Shown one piece after another: positions 33,010-45,016 of a DNA stretch of 64,000 nt. Origin of the DNA: Cichorium intybus (lineage: Eukaryota > Streptophyta > Magnoliopsida > Asterales > Asteraceae); the NCBI GenBank assembly GCA_023525715.1, contig CM042016.1, positions 79,467,382 to 79,531,381 of the forward strand, given 5' to 3'. Numbering within the stretch: the stretch's first letter is position 1; each line of letters begins with the position of its first letter. The translations under genes were made by a program, and so were the position numbers. Below the pieces are notes generated by a model, which saw only the letters and a list, made by a program, of their open reading frames with translations, was not told the DNA's origin and made no database searches.

Positions 33010-34637
33010 GTAATAACTTGAATGCTAATGCATCCAAAGTGTGTTGGATTTATGAATTGTGCCATATGATTGTTAAAGTTATTGTTGCAAGAAATGTATC
33101 ACCCAAAGAACCAATGGATATGATTTTGGAATCGGTTGACTTAGAGTCAAACGAAGAATGCATATCTTGAACAAACTAACAAAGTCATAGATTTACATGG
33201 AGATGTAAAAGACATTAAGGTTATGAGCAATTGACACATTAGTGAATTGCTCGAATCTACCACAATTAATTATACTTCATAATATTTGCCAATCAGCCTA
33301 ACAAATATGACTTCACTTATCAGAATAAGTAATTGATTGAAACCTTGAACTATTCAAGGACTTCAAAGGAAGTATAAAGATCAACATACTCTAAGTGAAA
33401 AACATAAACTGAGAAAATGTTTCACAATTCATCCTCTTCCAAGAACATTAATGGTCATAATGTGTCTTATGGAAGAAGATTGAGCATTGGTTGAAACAGT
33501 TCGATCCTTGATGTATTAGATACACTTCCAATAAGTTTCCATAAACTAAATGTTCAACCAGTCAGACCACAAAACCATATTCCGACCACATCTTAAACTA
33601 AGTAGGTTGCACAGACACCGTCTGAAGTGTAAAGCGGGGTTCACCCCACTTGTACATAGAGGGTCCAGGGTCATGTAGCGTACGTCTAAACCTCATGAGT
33701 CATGATAAGCCTAAGCCTAATCAGTAGTGTCGTTTCATTGGTCATCCCGCAAGTACCTTTGAAAGAAGAGCGCTTATAGAAAAGACTCACATTCTAAGGA
33801 AACAGTGGGAGCAAGAGTGATCCTGAAGGAGTTCAAGGATAAGCCAAATGAAAGAACCTCTAGTCACCACTAAGACTTGACCAGGGATCGGATTCCTGTT
33901 AAACCTAACATACCCTTCTCTTCGCAGACCAGTGGTATTAGTCACCGTCATAAGGTGTTATGATCTGGGTGACATACCAATTAGTGGTAAAACACTAGGT
34001 ATGGATAAGCAATCCTACTATTTGGAAGCATTGGTGAGCCCGGTTGCTGCCAAATAAGACAACCTAAGGGGCGATACTTAATCTATGAGACAATTTGATT
34101 GATGTTATACCTGGCCTAAGAACCAGTGGGGGTAATTGAATAGTCAAAAGAAGGCAACATAGATTGAATTATACCTACATTCTGAGCAAGAATGAGTTGA
34201 GTGAAGCGAAACTCAGAGTCATATGATTGATTTTGAGAGAAACGCTCTCAACAGAACTGAAATAAAAGGGATATTGTCTATTATAACTACGCTTCGTGAG
34301 TCATAGCAAGATCGGATGATCTGAACCGCTTTCCTTAAATGGAAAACACAAAGGTTGCATTTGAGACACAACCAAAGGGGTTTAGAACATGCCGACATAT
34401 CCAAACAGAAAAGTACAAAGCCCCGAGATCCATCTCACGGGCACCTCGCAAGAAAGGATATTTGGATTCTCAAAATTTGCCAAATGTTTGGATTTTGTGA
34501 ATAGTCTAAAGGAATCCTCTAATCATGTCATAAAGGTTTGGATTTTATGATAGTCTAAAAGAGTCATATAACTGTGTCAAAGCCGGTGGGAGTGTCGTTG
34601 TGATCTGTCTATCAATTTATGTCAGTTACATACCATT

Positions 34638-34995
34638 TCTAGGAAACGTCTCTTATCATTACAAAGTGTAATAACTTGGCATTAAGAGATGATTCACTGT
34701 GAAAAGTCTAGAACAGATACAACATACTTAGGTGGTCACAAGCATCTATCAAATAGATGACATCATCAGTTTAGACCCTGCCAATGTAAGTATGATCTTG
34801 ATAAGATTCAAGATGCATGACTTCGGGAAAAGAGTTTCTTGTCATTACAAAGTGTAATGAATTGGCATGATCTAAAAGAGATATGAGATATTCATGCAGT
34901 TACAAACATCTATCAGATAGATGAAATCGTCAGTATAGACCTAGCCATTATAAGTATGATCTTGATAAGATTCAATATGCATGAGAAAGAGTTTC
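34638..34995 (+). repeat. Imperfect direct duplication in E5
   Basis: Two roughly 165-186 bp units share cattacaaagtgtaat (34657 and 34843), tctatcaaatagatga-like sequence and tatgatcttgataagattca. They are diverged, so this is an old duplication. Confidence 0.7.
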
Positions 34996-35820
34996 CGAAA
35001 GTGATGACACATGGATTATAAATAATCCTCAGATTCTGAAAATGTTTGGGATAGAGTAGATCTGATCCCATGAGCGTCTTGGATCGATCACAAGTGTCAT
35101 GAACTTGTCCTAATGACTCGATGCTTAGAGCACAGTAAGTTGGATTCATGATACAACCTGGCTGAGAATACTAGACGGATTATTTGAACACACGTGAGAA
35201 ATCATTGAAAAATGATTGGGGTGAATGTGATAATAATTTGAAAGGAGTTTCAAATATGTAATTATTTACATCAGTATGTGGTGCTAAAGGACTTCATGGT
35301 TAAAGAGTTTCATTGGTATATTGATGGAGCGCATGTGGTTCACCGGCACATCATGACACCTTGAAATCATCTTAGGGTGCAATCATCTGGACTAAAGATC
35401 CCGAGAACCATGATAAGTGACAGTACACACCAACATTTCCGGAATGGAATCATGAGAGAGAAAGACAAGATAACACATTGAGATATCGTCGAAAAGGTGT
35501 CCGATCGGATTATCTGCAATGATGTGTATCAATGTAGATACATAGAAAGAGTGAATGTCATTTTGAGTAAATGGACATATAAATCTTAATTGAAAGTTTA
35601 ATAGAAACCAAGACACATAACAGTATTATGATAAATCTGACTTGGTGATTACCTCATGGAGACTTGGTAATAAGTAGGAGTAGCTGCCAGTCAGATCTTA
35701 TGTTTTTCTTTTGCATGTTTTACTTCCCGAATAATATGATTATTCAAAAGTCCATAGTGGTTCATACTTTCGGAAGTAAGTAGTGAATCAAAACTGTCAT
35801 GAATTGAATTGTAGATTGTC

Positions 35821-37503
35821 TGTAACACCCGGTATCTCATATAAAATACACCCAAAATTTTTCCACAATTATACATCAAAATGGGTATATTTGTACTCAA
35901 ACCAAGGATCAAGATGTTATCAACATGAATATTTACACAAAAAGGTTCTTACAAATTTAAACCAGGCATTACAATTTAAATTTAATTCAACTAAAGGACA
36001 GGCTCTAAGTTATCCATCTCTCTCTATCACATGCCTTTCCCTATCACAGCTACAGATACCTGCAAAACAACACAACACTCAAGTGTAAGCTTATAAAGCT
36101 TAGTGAGTAATCTCAATCATATTCCGCAATCTCTCTCAGTAAACTCTCTCATCATTCTCCTTTGCTAGTCTCATTAGCAAATATTCACTTCCTCTAAACT
36201 CTAAAACCTGCAAACATATTAGCTTTACAACACCAGCTAATTAGTAGTACTATCAACTCAATAATAAGTATCACAACTGATACTACTCATAAACTCAATC
36301 ACACATACTCGTATATGCTCATTTCACAATCAATTATACTCGTTATAACAACCATCATGGTTGTAGCAATCAAACTCAAAGACTCTTTAACTCACTCACT
36401 CTAACATATACTCTGCTCGTATACCCAAATGTAGACTGTAATTCGTCTCTTGTTATCCGCAGATAACATAACCACTCTAACTCTAACCTACCGCAATATC
36501 ATCATAACACACATATATGTACAACATATATATACAACATGATATAACTCTTACTCAAGTATTCAAAAGTGCTCACCTAATATCGGCTTCGTATGTGGAA
36601 CCCCCAATTTACGCGTATCGGGCTCCTGTTCGCTAGACTTGGTTATATCACCATAGTCTAAATCAATTCTCCAACACCCATAATCATCTTAATATCTATC
36701 TTAAAGATGTATAAATCAAAAGAGGAAAAAGGAGTATAAACACAGTAAAGATCAACTCTATATTTACCGAAACCCCCAAATCCGTGGTTTTACTCATTCA
36801 ACCGTAGAAACTCGACAATAATCACACCAACGACTCTAGAGACATCCACTAACAATCTACTAACAATGTATATAACAATATATAGCTAAATCATGAAGAT
36901 TGAAAACTAGGGTTTAAAATCCCCAAAACCGAGAGATACTCACCTCGACGAATTAGGAAGCAAGAACATGTTTACGGGGTTAGATCCATGCTTCTACATG
37001 TTTCCCCATGAACCTCTAGGCTTGATTTCACTCAAAATCGCCTTATTTTGCTCTCAAAATCGAAAAGGATCCGTTTTTCTTCGAATGAGGGTTTGCTGCG
37101 TATATATAGTCTGCAGCCGTAACCCGACCCGGGTTCCATTACGAAAAATACGTCCGTTTACTCTGTAGGTGAAACACGGTCCGGGTTGGATCACACGACC
37201 CGGGTTCCTTCTGACACGACCCGGGTTGGCTCTTTTTGACATTTTTCAAACTCAAACTTCTCCCAAAATGTCCTCTAACCACACTAACACATATAACAAC
37301 TTAACTAATCTTAATTATACCAAGATTAGTACATAAGAGGGATTTCAACCTCTTCTCGCTCATCAACAACTCATAACTCAAAAGAAATCACAAGTATCGC
37401 CACACCTTTACGCTAAACAAACTCATAGCTAAACTCTTACCGATTATAACGTAATAAATCTACTAACCTTATAAAGCATCTCAATTTAAAAATGGGTCTT
37501 ACA
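35821..37503 (-). mobile_element. Gypsy-type solo LTR (TSD ttgtc)
   Basis: 1,683 bp bounded by tgtaacaccc and gggtcttaca with 5-bp duplications ttgtc at 35816-35820 and 37504-37508. It has no internal domain, primer site or large ORF. A minus-strand TATA word (ctatatatacg, 37099-37109) suggests minus orientation. The ends and the aaaatttttc motif resemble the E8 Gypsy LTR. Just upstream of the TATA in the transcription direction are four gacccgggtt-type words (37126-37227). It probably arose by LTR-LTR recombination of a full element. Confidence 0.85.
37126..37227 (-). repeat. Four acccgggt words in solo LTR
   Basis: gacccgggtt at 37126, ggtccgggtt at 37178, and gacccgggtt at 37197 and 37218. 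The core acccgggt is a perfect palindrome. They lie within about 120 bp upstream of the TATA word. Confidence 0.85.
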
Positions 37504-37508
37504 TTGTC

Positions 37509-38141
37509 TAAGGAGTTGGACATAGCAATGATGTTGCTGTAATATTCATGAGTACTTAGAAATGGACATTTGAGTATTGGACCAACCCGCGCTCAGAGAA
37601 TTACTTCATGGATTATATCACGAGTAATTCTGAGACGATAATATCTTATGGTCTTGAAAAGAAGACATATGAGTTGAAATTTACAAGTCAGTTATGTATT
37701 GATAATGCGTAAACGCATCGATAACTCAGTGTTATAAAACGTATTATTATGTGTGATTTAATGAGTAAAAGACACAAGCATATGAGTCGAAGACTCGAAG
37801 TTTATTCGTTCCTTTTGCTCTAACGGGAAAAGCGATATCTGTTGGCCCCTCGCTGATTTGGTGATTGACTTATAGTGCTAGGCCTAGTCAGGACTAAATT
37901 GATGTGTTCAATTAGAAGTCCTATATCATCACAAATCATGAAATCGGGAAACATAGTATTGGACTCAGATTGATTCTAATCCATGTCTCAAGTCCGAATG
38001 ATATCTGGTAGAACGGAGGATCATATGATCACTTATCTTAGGACACAGAACTGATTGGGTCAAAGTTCGGCAACAGCTTTTGGAAGCTACAATTACTGGT
38101 CAATTTAGAAGCTATATTGAATTATAGTCATAGACTTATCC
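37509..38141 (+). other. E5 3' untranslated sequence
   Basis: No supported ORF. It continues E5 after the solo LTR and ends in the purine tract caagtgggagac (38141-38152). Confidence 0.45.
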
Positions 38142-38153
38142 AAGTGGGAGACT

Positions 38154-38920
38154 TTTAGATTAGGTGTCTAAGTCATTACTATAATTTGGAAATATACTTG
38201 ATTGACAGCAACACAGTTTTTTTGGGTTGTCCTCAAAACCAGCAGAGGACAAGATAACTTATAAAGAGAGAGAGAGAGAGAAATTGATTTATTAATATAT
38301 TATGAAAATAATATATTAATTAGAAATCATGATATTTAATTAATGATTAATCATAAATTAATTTAGAATTAATTTTGAGATTAATTAGATTAATTAAAAG
38401 TGCATTGGTGAATTGTAATTGTTCAATAGTTGAGCAATAGAAAATTATGCTGACCGAATGGATTGGACGAAGTCACAGGCTTGGAGCCTGATGGATTTCA
38501 AAACCCATATATGGGTATTGGTATTATTTATGGCAGTGATAAATAGATTCAGTTATATGATAAAAGCCTTATCATATCAGGAATTTAAATAAGGCAGTTA
38601 TACTCCTTATTGTTTATCACCTGGAGACTATAAATAGAGGCCCCTAGCACAACCATTATTCACGCCAAAGAGGAGAATTCCTCTCCTCCCTCTTTTTTTT
38701 TTCTTGCTTGCTTGGTTCTGTGTGTGAGCCATTAAAGGCACGACACTTGTGGTGTTTGCTTCCAAAGCTTTGAAGGTATGCAATTCTAAACTGTTTTAGA
38801 ATATAATTTTAATTATATACCTTATGTTCTTAGTTATAGATTCAATTGAGAAAACATAGATCGTTTATTATGGTGCATGTGAATTAAGATTTAAGCTCAT
38901 TGTTTGCATAAAACCCATCA
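38154..38920 (+). repeat. E5 3' LTR
   Basis: About 767 bp, similar in order and motifs to the E2 LTR: an opening related to ttggattaggtgtctaag, TATA box ctataaatag at 38628-38637, and end aaacccatca. The first bases have drifted from tgttgg. The next five bases are gtaat; a gtaat also follows E4 at 33010, but this cannot be shown to be a TSD. Confidence 0.75.
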
Positions 38921-39223
38921 GTAATTATGTAAACCAAATGCTTTGATGATTTTTTTGAACTACATTTTGTTGTTTATTTCTTCTAGACCTTACTTTTTGA
39001 AAACCATAACACTTTTAAATCATTAAGAAAAGGGGTGAGTACAACCTAGGTATCAAAATTGAAACAAAATTGATAACATGGTGAGTTAATTGAAAAAATA
39101 ACAGAGTGTCAAAATCGAAATTTTCTGAAAACAATTTGTCTTTTTGAAATTTGTCCAAAATTGAACAGAATTAAAAGCCAACTAAAATCGAATCGCAAAC
39201 TTTCATTGGCTTATTCTCTTTTC
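38921..39223. other. Gene-island edge with MITE fragment
   Basis: AT-rich, no ORF. 39046-39156 matches the right half of the 60138-60499 MITE (ttaattgaaaaaataaca, gtgtcaaaatcgaaatttt, gaaatttgtcc). Confidence 0.6.
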
Positions 39224-39561
39224 TAGGGATGAGCATGTGGACTGTAAAAACCGAACCGAACCGAAAACCAACCGAAATCAAACCAAACCGGCACTGAATA
39301 AACATATTTGGTTCGGTCTTCGATTTTAAAAAATGCTAATTCATTTTTGGTCTAATTCGGTTCCAGTCTGGTTCGGTCTGATCCCTGGACCATGCTTACC
39401 CCTAACCCTACTCAAAATCATGAAAAATCGAATCGCACAGAAAATTGATAATAACCGAACCGAATCAAGACCGAATATATATATTCGGTTCGTTTTTCGG
39501 TTTTTAAGAAATGCTAATTATGTTTTGGTCTGGTTAAGTTCCCAGACCACACTCACCCCTA
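39224..39561. mobile_element. hAT-like MITE (8-bp TSD ctcttttc)
   Basis: 338 bp with terminal repeats tagggatgag / ctcaccccta and a perfect 8-bp duplication ctcttttc at 39216-39223 and 39562-39569. Inside are repeated accgaacc / ggttcggt words near both ends, which may be transposase sites. It has no coding capacity. An ORF that crosses it (39333-39848) is chance. Confidence 0.88.
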
Positions 39562-39774
39562 CTCTTTTCTACTTGTGGAAGGCGTCTCATAGTGCCTCTA
39601 GGATTTCTCATGCGACAATCAATGGTCGAACAGAAGAACGTAACATTATGAATATATTTCCTCAAGACGTCCATATCACATGTGTAGACATCGGGAACAC
39701 AAACATGTACGTAGATGTGAAGAATTATGCATGGAAACTTTATTTTCAGAACTTAAAAAAGACACTAAATTTTT

Positions 39775-40125
39775 GGGAAAATTCCAAAAAAGTCACGAAG
39801 TTTTTAAAAAATTTCGATTTTGACACTCTGTTATTTTTTTTCAATTAAGTCACTATGTTTTCAATTTTTTTCCAATTAAATCACTATGTTTTCAATTTTG
39901 TTTCGATTCTGACACCTAGGCGTCACGTCAACATGTCATGTCAGTGTCACATCATCAAAGACAGCTAACACTAGTATGTCATGTTAGCTGACAACCGGGT
40001 TGACAAATTAAATGACAACATTGAAACACAACTGAAAGTATAGTGACTTAATTGGTAAAAATTGAAACTTTAGTGACTTAATTGAAAAAAAAAATGACAT
40101 AAATAAAAAAAGTTCTTTAAATTCC
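39775..40125. mobile_element. Diverged copy of the TA-flanked foldback MITE
   Basis: Starts gggaaaattccaaaaaag like 60138. It carries the same opposed words ttcaattaagtcactatgtt and tagtgacttaattga and a central tgtcatgtcagtgtcacatc. The right end has decayed. Confidence 0.7.
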
Positions 40126-40693
40126 AACAACTTAATCTTATGGGGATTTCATATTTTGAGTTTTATTATTTGGAGATTTTAGATTTGTTAAAATAATTAA
40201 TAGAAAAGTTATAATGAAATACTTAAAGATCAATATATTGAAACTAGTGATGGTTAGACATTATTCCATTTTTAAATGGGATTTTATTTGGTGTTTCTAA
40301 ACCTTAATAATTTTGTATTGAAACCTATCAAAATTTTGAGTTCTAAACCGAACATAATTCGGCCAATGACACTATCCGTCTTTTCGTCCATTAACCATCT
40401 TTGCATGATAACGTAATTTATCCTTTATAAGTTGTTTTGGCCAATTAACTAACCTATAAGAAAATTGTAAGAAATTAACATCATGATATCGTATTTGTGG
40501 TCAATTAAGATATTGAATTCCAATTTGTTTCGCATACAAGATTGATATGGTATAAAAACATCAAACTAAACTTTAAAATTGCATAGCTCATAAGACAAAA
40601 TCTATGTTTCTTTCCATTTTATTAATTGACTACTTTATATCCATGTAATTTATTTTTTTATCATACCATATAGACCTAACAATTAAATAATAA
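40126..40693. other. Intergenic AT-rich sequence
   Basis: No ORF, RNA gene or repeat that I can support. Confidence 0.6.
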
Positions 40694-40964
40694 CGGGAAA
40701 TCTTCAATAAAATCTCAATATTTTGGTTTAATTTATGAAAAAAATGTCAAATTAATTTTTATTAACAAAAAGGACAGAAAACCGGCTAATGTTAGGACTT
40801 TTCCGTAAACTGTGCGAAAATATTAGAACTTTATTGAATATAAAACATGTAGTTTCTGTCCTTTTTGTTGATAAAAGTTAATTTGAGACTTTTTATTAAT
40901 AAAAATTAATTTGAGACTTTTTTATAAACTGAGCTACAATATTAGGACTTTATCAGAAATTTTC
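40694..40964. mobile_element. Foldback MITE upstream of the membrane-protein gene
   Basis: Left arm 40697-40782 and right arm 40852-40962 are imperfect inverted copies (aacaaaaaggacagaaac against gtttctgtcctttttgtt). The right arm also holds a short internal duplication. A possible 6-bp duplication taataa flanks it (40688-40693, 40965-40970), but in AT-rich sequence this is weak evidence. It ends 238 bp before the start codon at 41203. Confidence 0.6.
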
Positions 40965-41202
40965 TAATAATAAAAATGAAAAAATTTTCGAATTTTCAAG
41001 GATGGAATTTGTAATTTGTCAATTAAAAACTTATTGAAAATTATGAATAAAAAAAAATTGGTTCTCTTACTCTTGAGATGAAAGAAAAGTAAGACAAAAG
41101 CTTGGTAAAGGCACCGCCTTCTTCCTCCACCTCAGGCACCTCCCATTTCTCTCAGATCCGCTTTCCATCTTGCAGATTTCAAGAAATTCACATCAATCCG
41201 CC

Positions 41203-42156
41203 ATGGATCTACATCCAGATGAGCTTCAATTCCTCTCAGCATCAGATATCCTCAAAGAATCAATCGCCATCCCCAAACAATCCCCTCAAACCTTTTACCT
41301 CATCACCTTAACCCTAATTTTCCCGTTATCATTCGCCATTTTAGCTCATTCTCTCTTCACTCACCCTTTGATCACCCAAATCCAGGACCCGTATGGCTCG
41401 CACACCTCCCAATGGACTAAACTCCTCATCTTTCAATTCTGTTACCTCATTTTCCTCTTCGTTTTCTCCCTCCTTTCCACCGCCGCCGTCGTCTTCACCG
41501 TCGCCTCCTTGTACACCTCCAAACCCGTCTCATTCTCATACACAATGTCCGCGATCCCCTCCGTCTTCAAGCGCCTCTTCATCACCTTTCTATGGGTGGG
41601 TCTAACCATGGTCGTTTACAACATCGTGTTTCTCGGGTTTATTGTTCTGTTAATCATCGCAATCGATACACAGAACTTGGTTTTGTTCTTCTTCTCTCTG
41701 ATTATCGTCTTCGTGTTGTTCCTCGTTGTGCATGTCTACATCACTGCCCTCTGGCACTTAGCTAGTGTGATTTCTGTTCTTGAGCCTGTTTATGGTTTCG
41801 CCGCCATGAAAAAGAGCTTTGAGATTCTCAAAGGCAGGGCTCGCATGGCATCTGTTCTTGTTTTCGGGTATTTCGTCATTTGTGGAGCGATTAATGGACT
41901 GTTCGGATCCATCGTCGTCCATGGTGGTGAGTATTATTACGGGGTTTTCTCGAGGATTGTCGTCGGTGGATTCTTGGTTGGTGTTCTTGTGATTGTGAAT
42001 TTGGTGGGGTTACTGGTTCAGAGTGTGTTTTACTATGTGTGTAAGAGCTTTCATCATCAAGAAATCGATAAGAATGCTTTGTATGATCATTTGGGTGGAT
42101 ATCTTGGAGAGTATGTGCCTCTGAAAAGCAGCATTCAAATGGAGAACTTGGAATAA
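41203..42156 (+). CDS. Plant-specific six-TM membrane protein (317 aa), single exon
   Basis: Starts MDLHPDELQFLSASDIL at 41203 in an optimal context (ccgccATGG). An in-frame ATG 33 bp upstream has a poorer context and adds residues outside the conserved start. It has about six hydrophobic segments: residues about 30-52, 76-105, 126-155, 158-190, 214-240 and 252-282. The tail (HLGGYLGEYVPLKSSIQMENLE) is typical of a conserved intronless plant family that includes Arabidopsis At4g19950 and At5g44860, recalled from memory. The molecular function of that family is not established; an intracellular membrane location is likely. No truncation or frameshift is seen. GC is higher than the surroundings, as expected for a host gene. 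Confidence 0.88.
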   Translation: MDLHPDELQFLSASDILKESIAIPKQSPQTFYLITLTLIFPLSFAILAHSLFTHPLITQIQDPYGSHTSQWTKLLIFQFCYLIFLFVFSLLSTAAVVFTVASLYTSKPVSFSYTMSAIPSVFKRLFITFLWVGLTMVVYNIVFLGFIVLLIIAIDTQNLVLFFFSLIIVFVLFLVVHVYITALWHLASVISVLEPVYGFAAMKKSFEILKGRARMASVLVFGYFVICGAINGLFGSIVVHGGEYYYGVFSRIVVGGFLVGVLVIVNLVGLLVQSVFYYVCKSFHHQEIDKNALYDHLGGYLGEYVPLKSSIQMENLE

Positions 42157-43464
42157 TACTACTCAGTAATTACACTGAATCTTTGTTTGTACTTTGTTGT
42201 GTATGAAGAACGAAAAAGGTTTGAGATTTTCTTTTTTGTAAATTTGGATAATTTGTTACGACTACGACTTTTAATTTCAATCCTCTTAACCTCTCTAAAA
42301 CGTATTTGGAATAATCATTGGACGGATTCCGGTTAAACTTGTCATTAATTTTGTTTTATGTTCGATTCCAAGATGCATATATATATATATGATTAAATAT
42401 TTGTTGATGAAACTTGTCTACATTGATTGCGTTCTTTGTCTTGTTGACCAATTTGTGTGTATGGTGTTCTAATAATTGGGTCTACATGGATAGAAAGGGA
42501 GAATTAGTTGGAGCATTCATAAAGGTTTTTTGTTTTTGTGATATCATATTTCCGTATCTTTATTTGATATGTTCAAAAAATCTCCTTTGTCAATCATTTC
42601 AAGAACTTTTTTACCTTTATCATGTTAGATTTCTATTATTTTTTTGGTATCGTGAAAGCCCTTTCAAATGGTTAAAATGTTGGGTTCTTTTGAGTGGTTA
42701 GAGTATATATATCGTCTTTCATTCTGATGGTAACAAATTTAACAAAAATCCACCTTTGAAGATGCTTTAAGCTTTCAGAATGTATTGTGTACGATCAATA
42801 GCCTTCAACATTGTTTAATGTGTATGGATGCGAGGTTTTGAAGTGATTATTGCAATTCAAAAAATAGAATATTTTGGAGATTCTATTTTTTGAATAATTT
42901 GGTGGTCATATAGGTCTGTACTTTCTGTGCACAATATTGATTTCCAAATTATAAAATGAAATTTAAAATTTTGGAATGCCACCCGAATTTTGCATGACTT
43001 TTTTAATTTAAAGAACAAATATTATAATAGTCATTTAACTTTATACATTAGATGATATTTAGATATATGTTGACTTCTTTTTGTTTTCCTACTTTTCAAC
43101 TTTTATTATGTTTAAACTTTAAACCTGAAGATCCGACTATGCATCCGTCCCATTTTAACATAACAATATATTTGTTTAATGTTTAAATATATGTTAATGA
43201 GATATCTATATAATCTGATAAAATTTCAGTGAAATTGTGGCCATACTTAAAAAGTTGAAAGATCAAAGTTACGTTTCATTATGCAAGCCGCCATTTGCAA
43301 CGGTTTTTAAAGCCCACGATGGTACAAAAAGACAAGAATATGAAACGTAAATTCTAGAAAAAACGATACCAAAAGCAGGTTGTTGTCAAAAAAACAAAAA
43401 AGATAGGAAAATTACATGACGTTTATAAAGTAAAATGAGAGGCTAAATGAATACAAATTTCACC
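42157..43464. other. Intergenic sequence between two convergent genes
   Basis: Contains the 3' ends of both host genes, which point toward each other. It is otherwise AT-rich. A 95-codon ORF at 42414-42701 is Phe/Leu/Tyr-rich with no recognisable domain and is probably chance. Confidence 0.6.
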
Positions 43465-44811
43465 TCAAAGTTTGCTGTTTGGAACACCAACAGGGGCATC
43501 TCGAGACCTCTTTTCTACCAATTTCGAAAGTCGTTTCACCTCCTCTTTTGACATATGCCGGGGATTGCTCAGCCATATTCCACCGTCAACCACCATTGTT
43601 GTCCCGTTGACATAATTACCTTCAAACATGTTGTCAGTTTCACACAAGATGCTAAAATCATCATCGAAAACTTATAGACAATACATCGAACACCTAGAGT
43701 GCATATACATATATGGCCAGTTAAACTGACCTGCATCGGATGCAAGATAGAGAGCAGCCATGGCGATATCCCATTTCTTCCCCATCCTGTACAAAGCAGA
43801 TGCTTCTTGTCTCTTGCGCTTGACATCCTCAGGTAAAAGCTTGGTAACACCAGCAGTGTCATCAATGGGGCCTGGTGCAATCCCATTAACTCTGATTCCA
43901 TAATCGGTTCCCCATTCCAACGCTAGGCTTCTTGTAAGGCTATCTACAGCAGCCTGTTACATTGAACAAACAAGATACGAAAATCAACAAGTTTTTTTTT
44001 ATTGGACATTACTGCAACAATTTGAAGGTAAGTTGAGAGACCTTGGCAGCGGAGACATGGATTTGATACCAACTTGCTGTATAATGTAAAGTCGCACTTA
44101 TGTTTATGATTATTCCCCCGTTCTTCAGATATTTAATGGCTTCATGACACATCGTGAATGTCCCAACTGCATCTATGTCCATCACTGCAATCACCGAAAG
44201 TTTGAGTTATTGTTTATAAGTTACTGAAATCCGTATTGATTTGAAGTAGGTTAGATCGCTTCATCTTGATTACACCTGTTCGAAAACCCTTAGGCGATAA
44301 ATCCTCCGACGGGACAAGAAAATTTCCGGCCGCCGCATTTACAAGGATGTCAAGCTTGCCGAACTCTTTAATCGTTGTCTCTATAACTTGAGCAGCGTCC
44401 TCTTTCTTCCGAACATCTCCTTCAACCCCAATAGCCTAAAACGAATAGTTAGATTACGTTTTAGAAAAATTAGCGAATAACTTTACTAAAATCAGGCATG
44501 GCAGTCATTTCGAACACGGCAATCACACTGTCCAGAAGGATTTCGAAAACTTGAGGGCTTTGTGAGAAGATCATGAACATAATTTTGAATGAAATCGGAG
44601 ATACAAAGAGATGATTAAGGCTTACGTGAATGCCGAGGGATTGAAGAGCAGAAACGGCGGAATCAAGGACGTGTTTGCGACGACCCATGATCGCAATGGA
44701 AGCTCCATGTTTCCCCAATTCTGCAGCGATTTCAAATCCAATACCAGACCCACCGCCTGTCAACAATCCCACTTTCCCCTTCAGTATATCTCCCTTGAAT
44801 GGCGACTCCAT
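43465..44811 (-). CDS. SDRB: Peroxisomal 2,4-dienoyl-CoA reductase, SDR family (288 aa, five exons)
   Basis: Exons, in reading order: 44811-44626, 44435-44276, 44184-44042, 43953-43731, 43619-43465. Every intron is GT..AG, and the exon sum is 867 bp (288 codons plus TGA). It reduces 2,4-dienoyl-CoA with NADPH during beta-oxidation of unsaturated fatty acids. The Rossmann motif TGGGSGIG is at residues 18-25 and the NAAAG motif near 96. The later signature is SATLHYTASWYQIHVSAAK, where the position four before Lys is Val, not the usual SDR Tyr; that fits the peroxisomal reductase subfamily. VNGIAPGPI follows. The C-terminal SKL is a type-1 peroxisomal targeting signal. It is close in plan to Arabidopsis At3g12800. 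The last intron's acceptor (tttgaag) is weak but gives the conserved reading. Confidence 0.92.
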
Positions 44812-45016
44812 TGCGCTTGAGTCGCTTGGCTCTTCGTATTGGTATTGAAATAATGAATGGAGTCACCATCGGAGCAATCAGTTGGCCGGCTTCAGACATG
44901 GACTTGTTTTGGATTCCCTTTTTTGTCTGATTTCGACGGAAATTGGAATTCAAAGGAGATTCGATTTAGATCCTCCGCTATCGAACTTTTGGGTGCCATT
45001 CAATGTTTAGTGCTAG
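44812..45016 (-). promoter_or_regulatory. Upstream region of the reductase gene
   Basis: 205 bp between the start codon and the hAT-like MITE. It includes the probable 5' UTR (pyrimidine/purine mixed, CG-containing, unlike the AT-rich flanks). No clear TATA box is seen, so the promoter may lie partly within or beyond the MITE. Confidence 0.45.

Larger units (their letters stand above)
33010..38920 (+). mobile_element. E5: decayed Copia-type remnant with 3' LTR
   Basis: The only firm part is the 3' LTR at 38154-38920, which resembles the E2 LTR (ggtgtctaag, tataaatag) and is preceded by a purine tract. The 5 kb to its left have no convincing ORF. They share with the E2 leader a gttcaccggcac palindrome word (near 35324-35345), so they are probably leader and other untranslated sequence. 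The left end is lost at E4. A solo LTR interrupts it at 35821-37503. Confidence 0.55.

Noticed and set aside
33010..38925. gtaat at both 33010 and 38921 as a TSD for E5
   Set aside because: The 33010 copy follows the E4 LTR directly and no E5 5' LTR begins there, so the match is probably chance.
39333..39848. 171-codon plus-strand ORF
   Set aside because: It runs through the hAT-like MITE, its TSD and into the next MITE copy, so it is a chance frame.
42414..42701. 95-codon ORF between the two host genes
   Set aside because: Phe/Leu/Tyr-rich translation of AT-rich DNA with no domain and no good start context.
44732..44953. 73-codon minus-strand ORF overlapping the reductase start
   Set aside because: It overlaps exon 1 in another frame. 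At most it is an upstream ORF in the leader, with no supporting motif.
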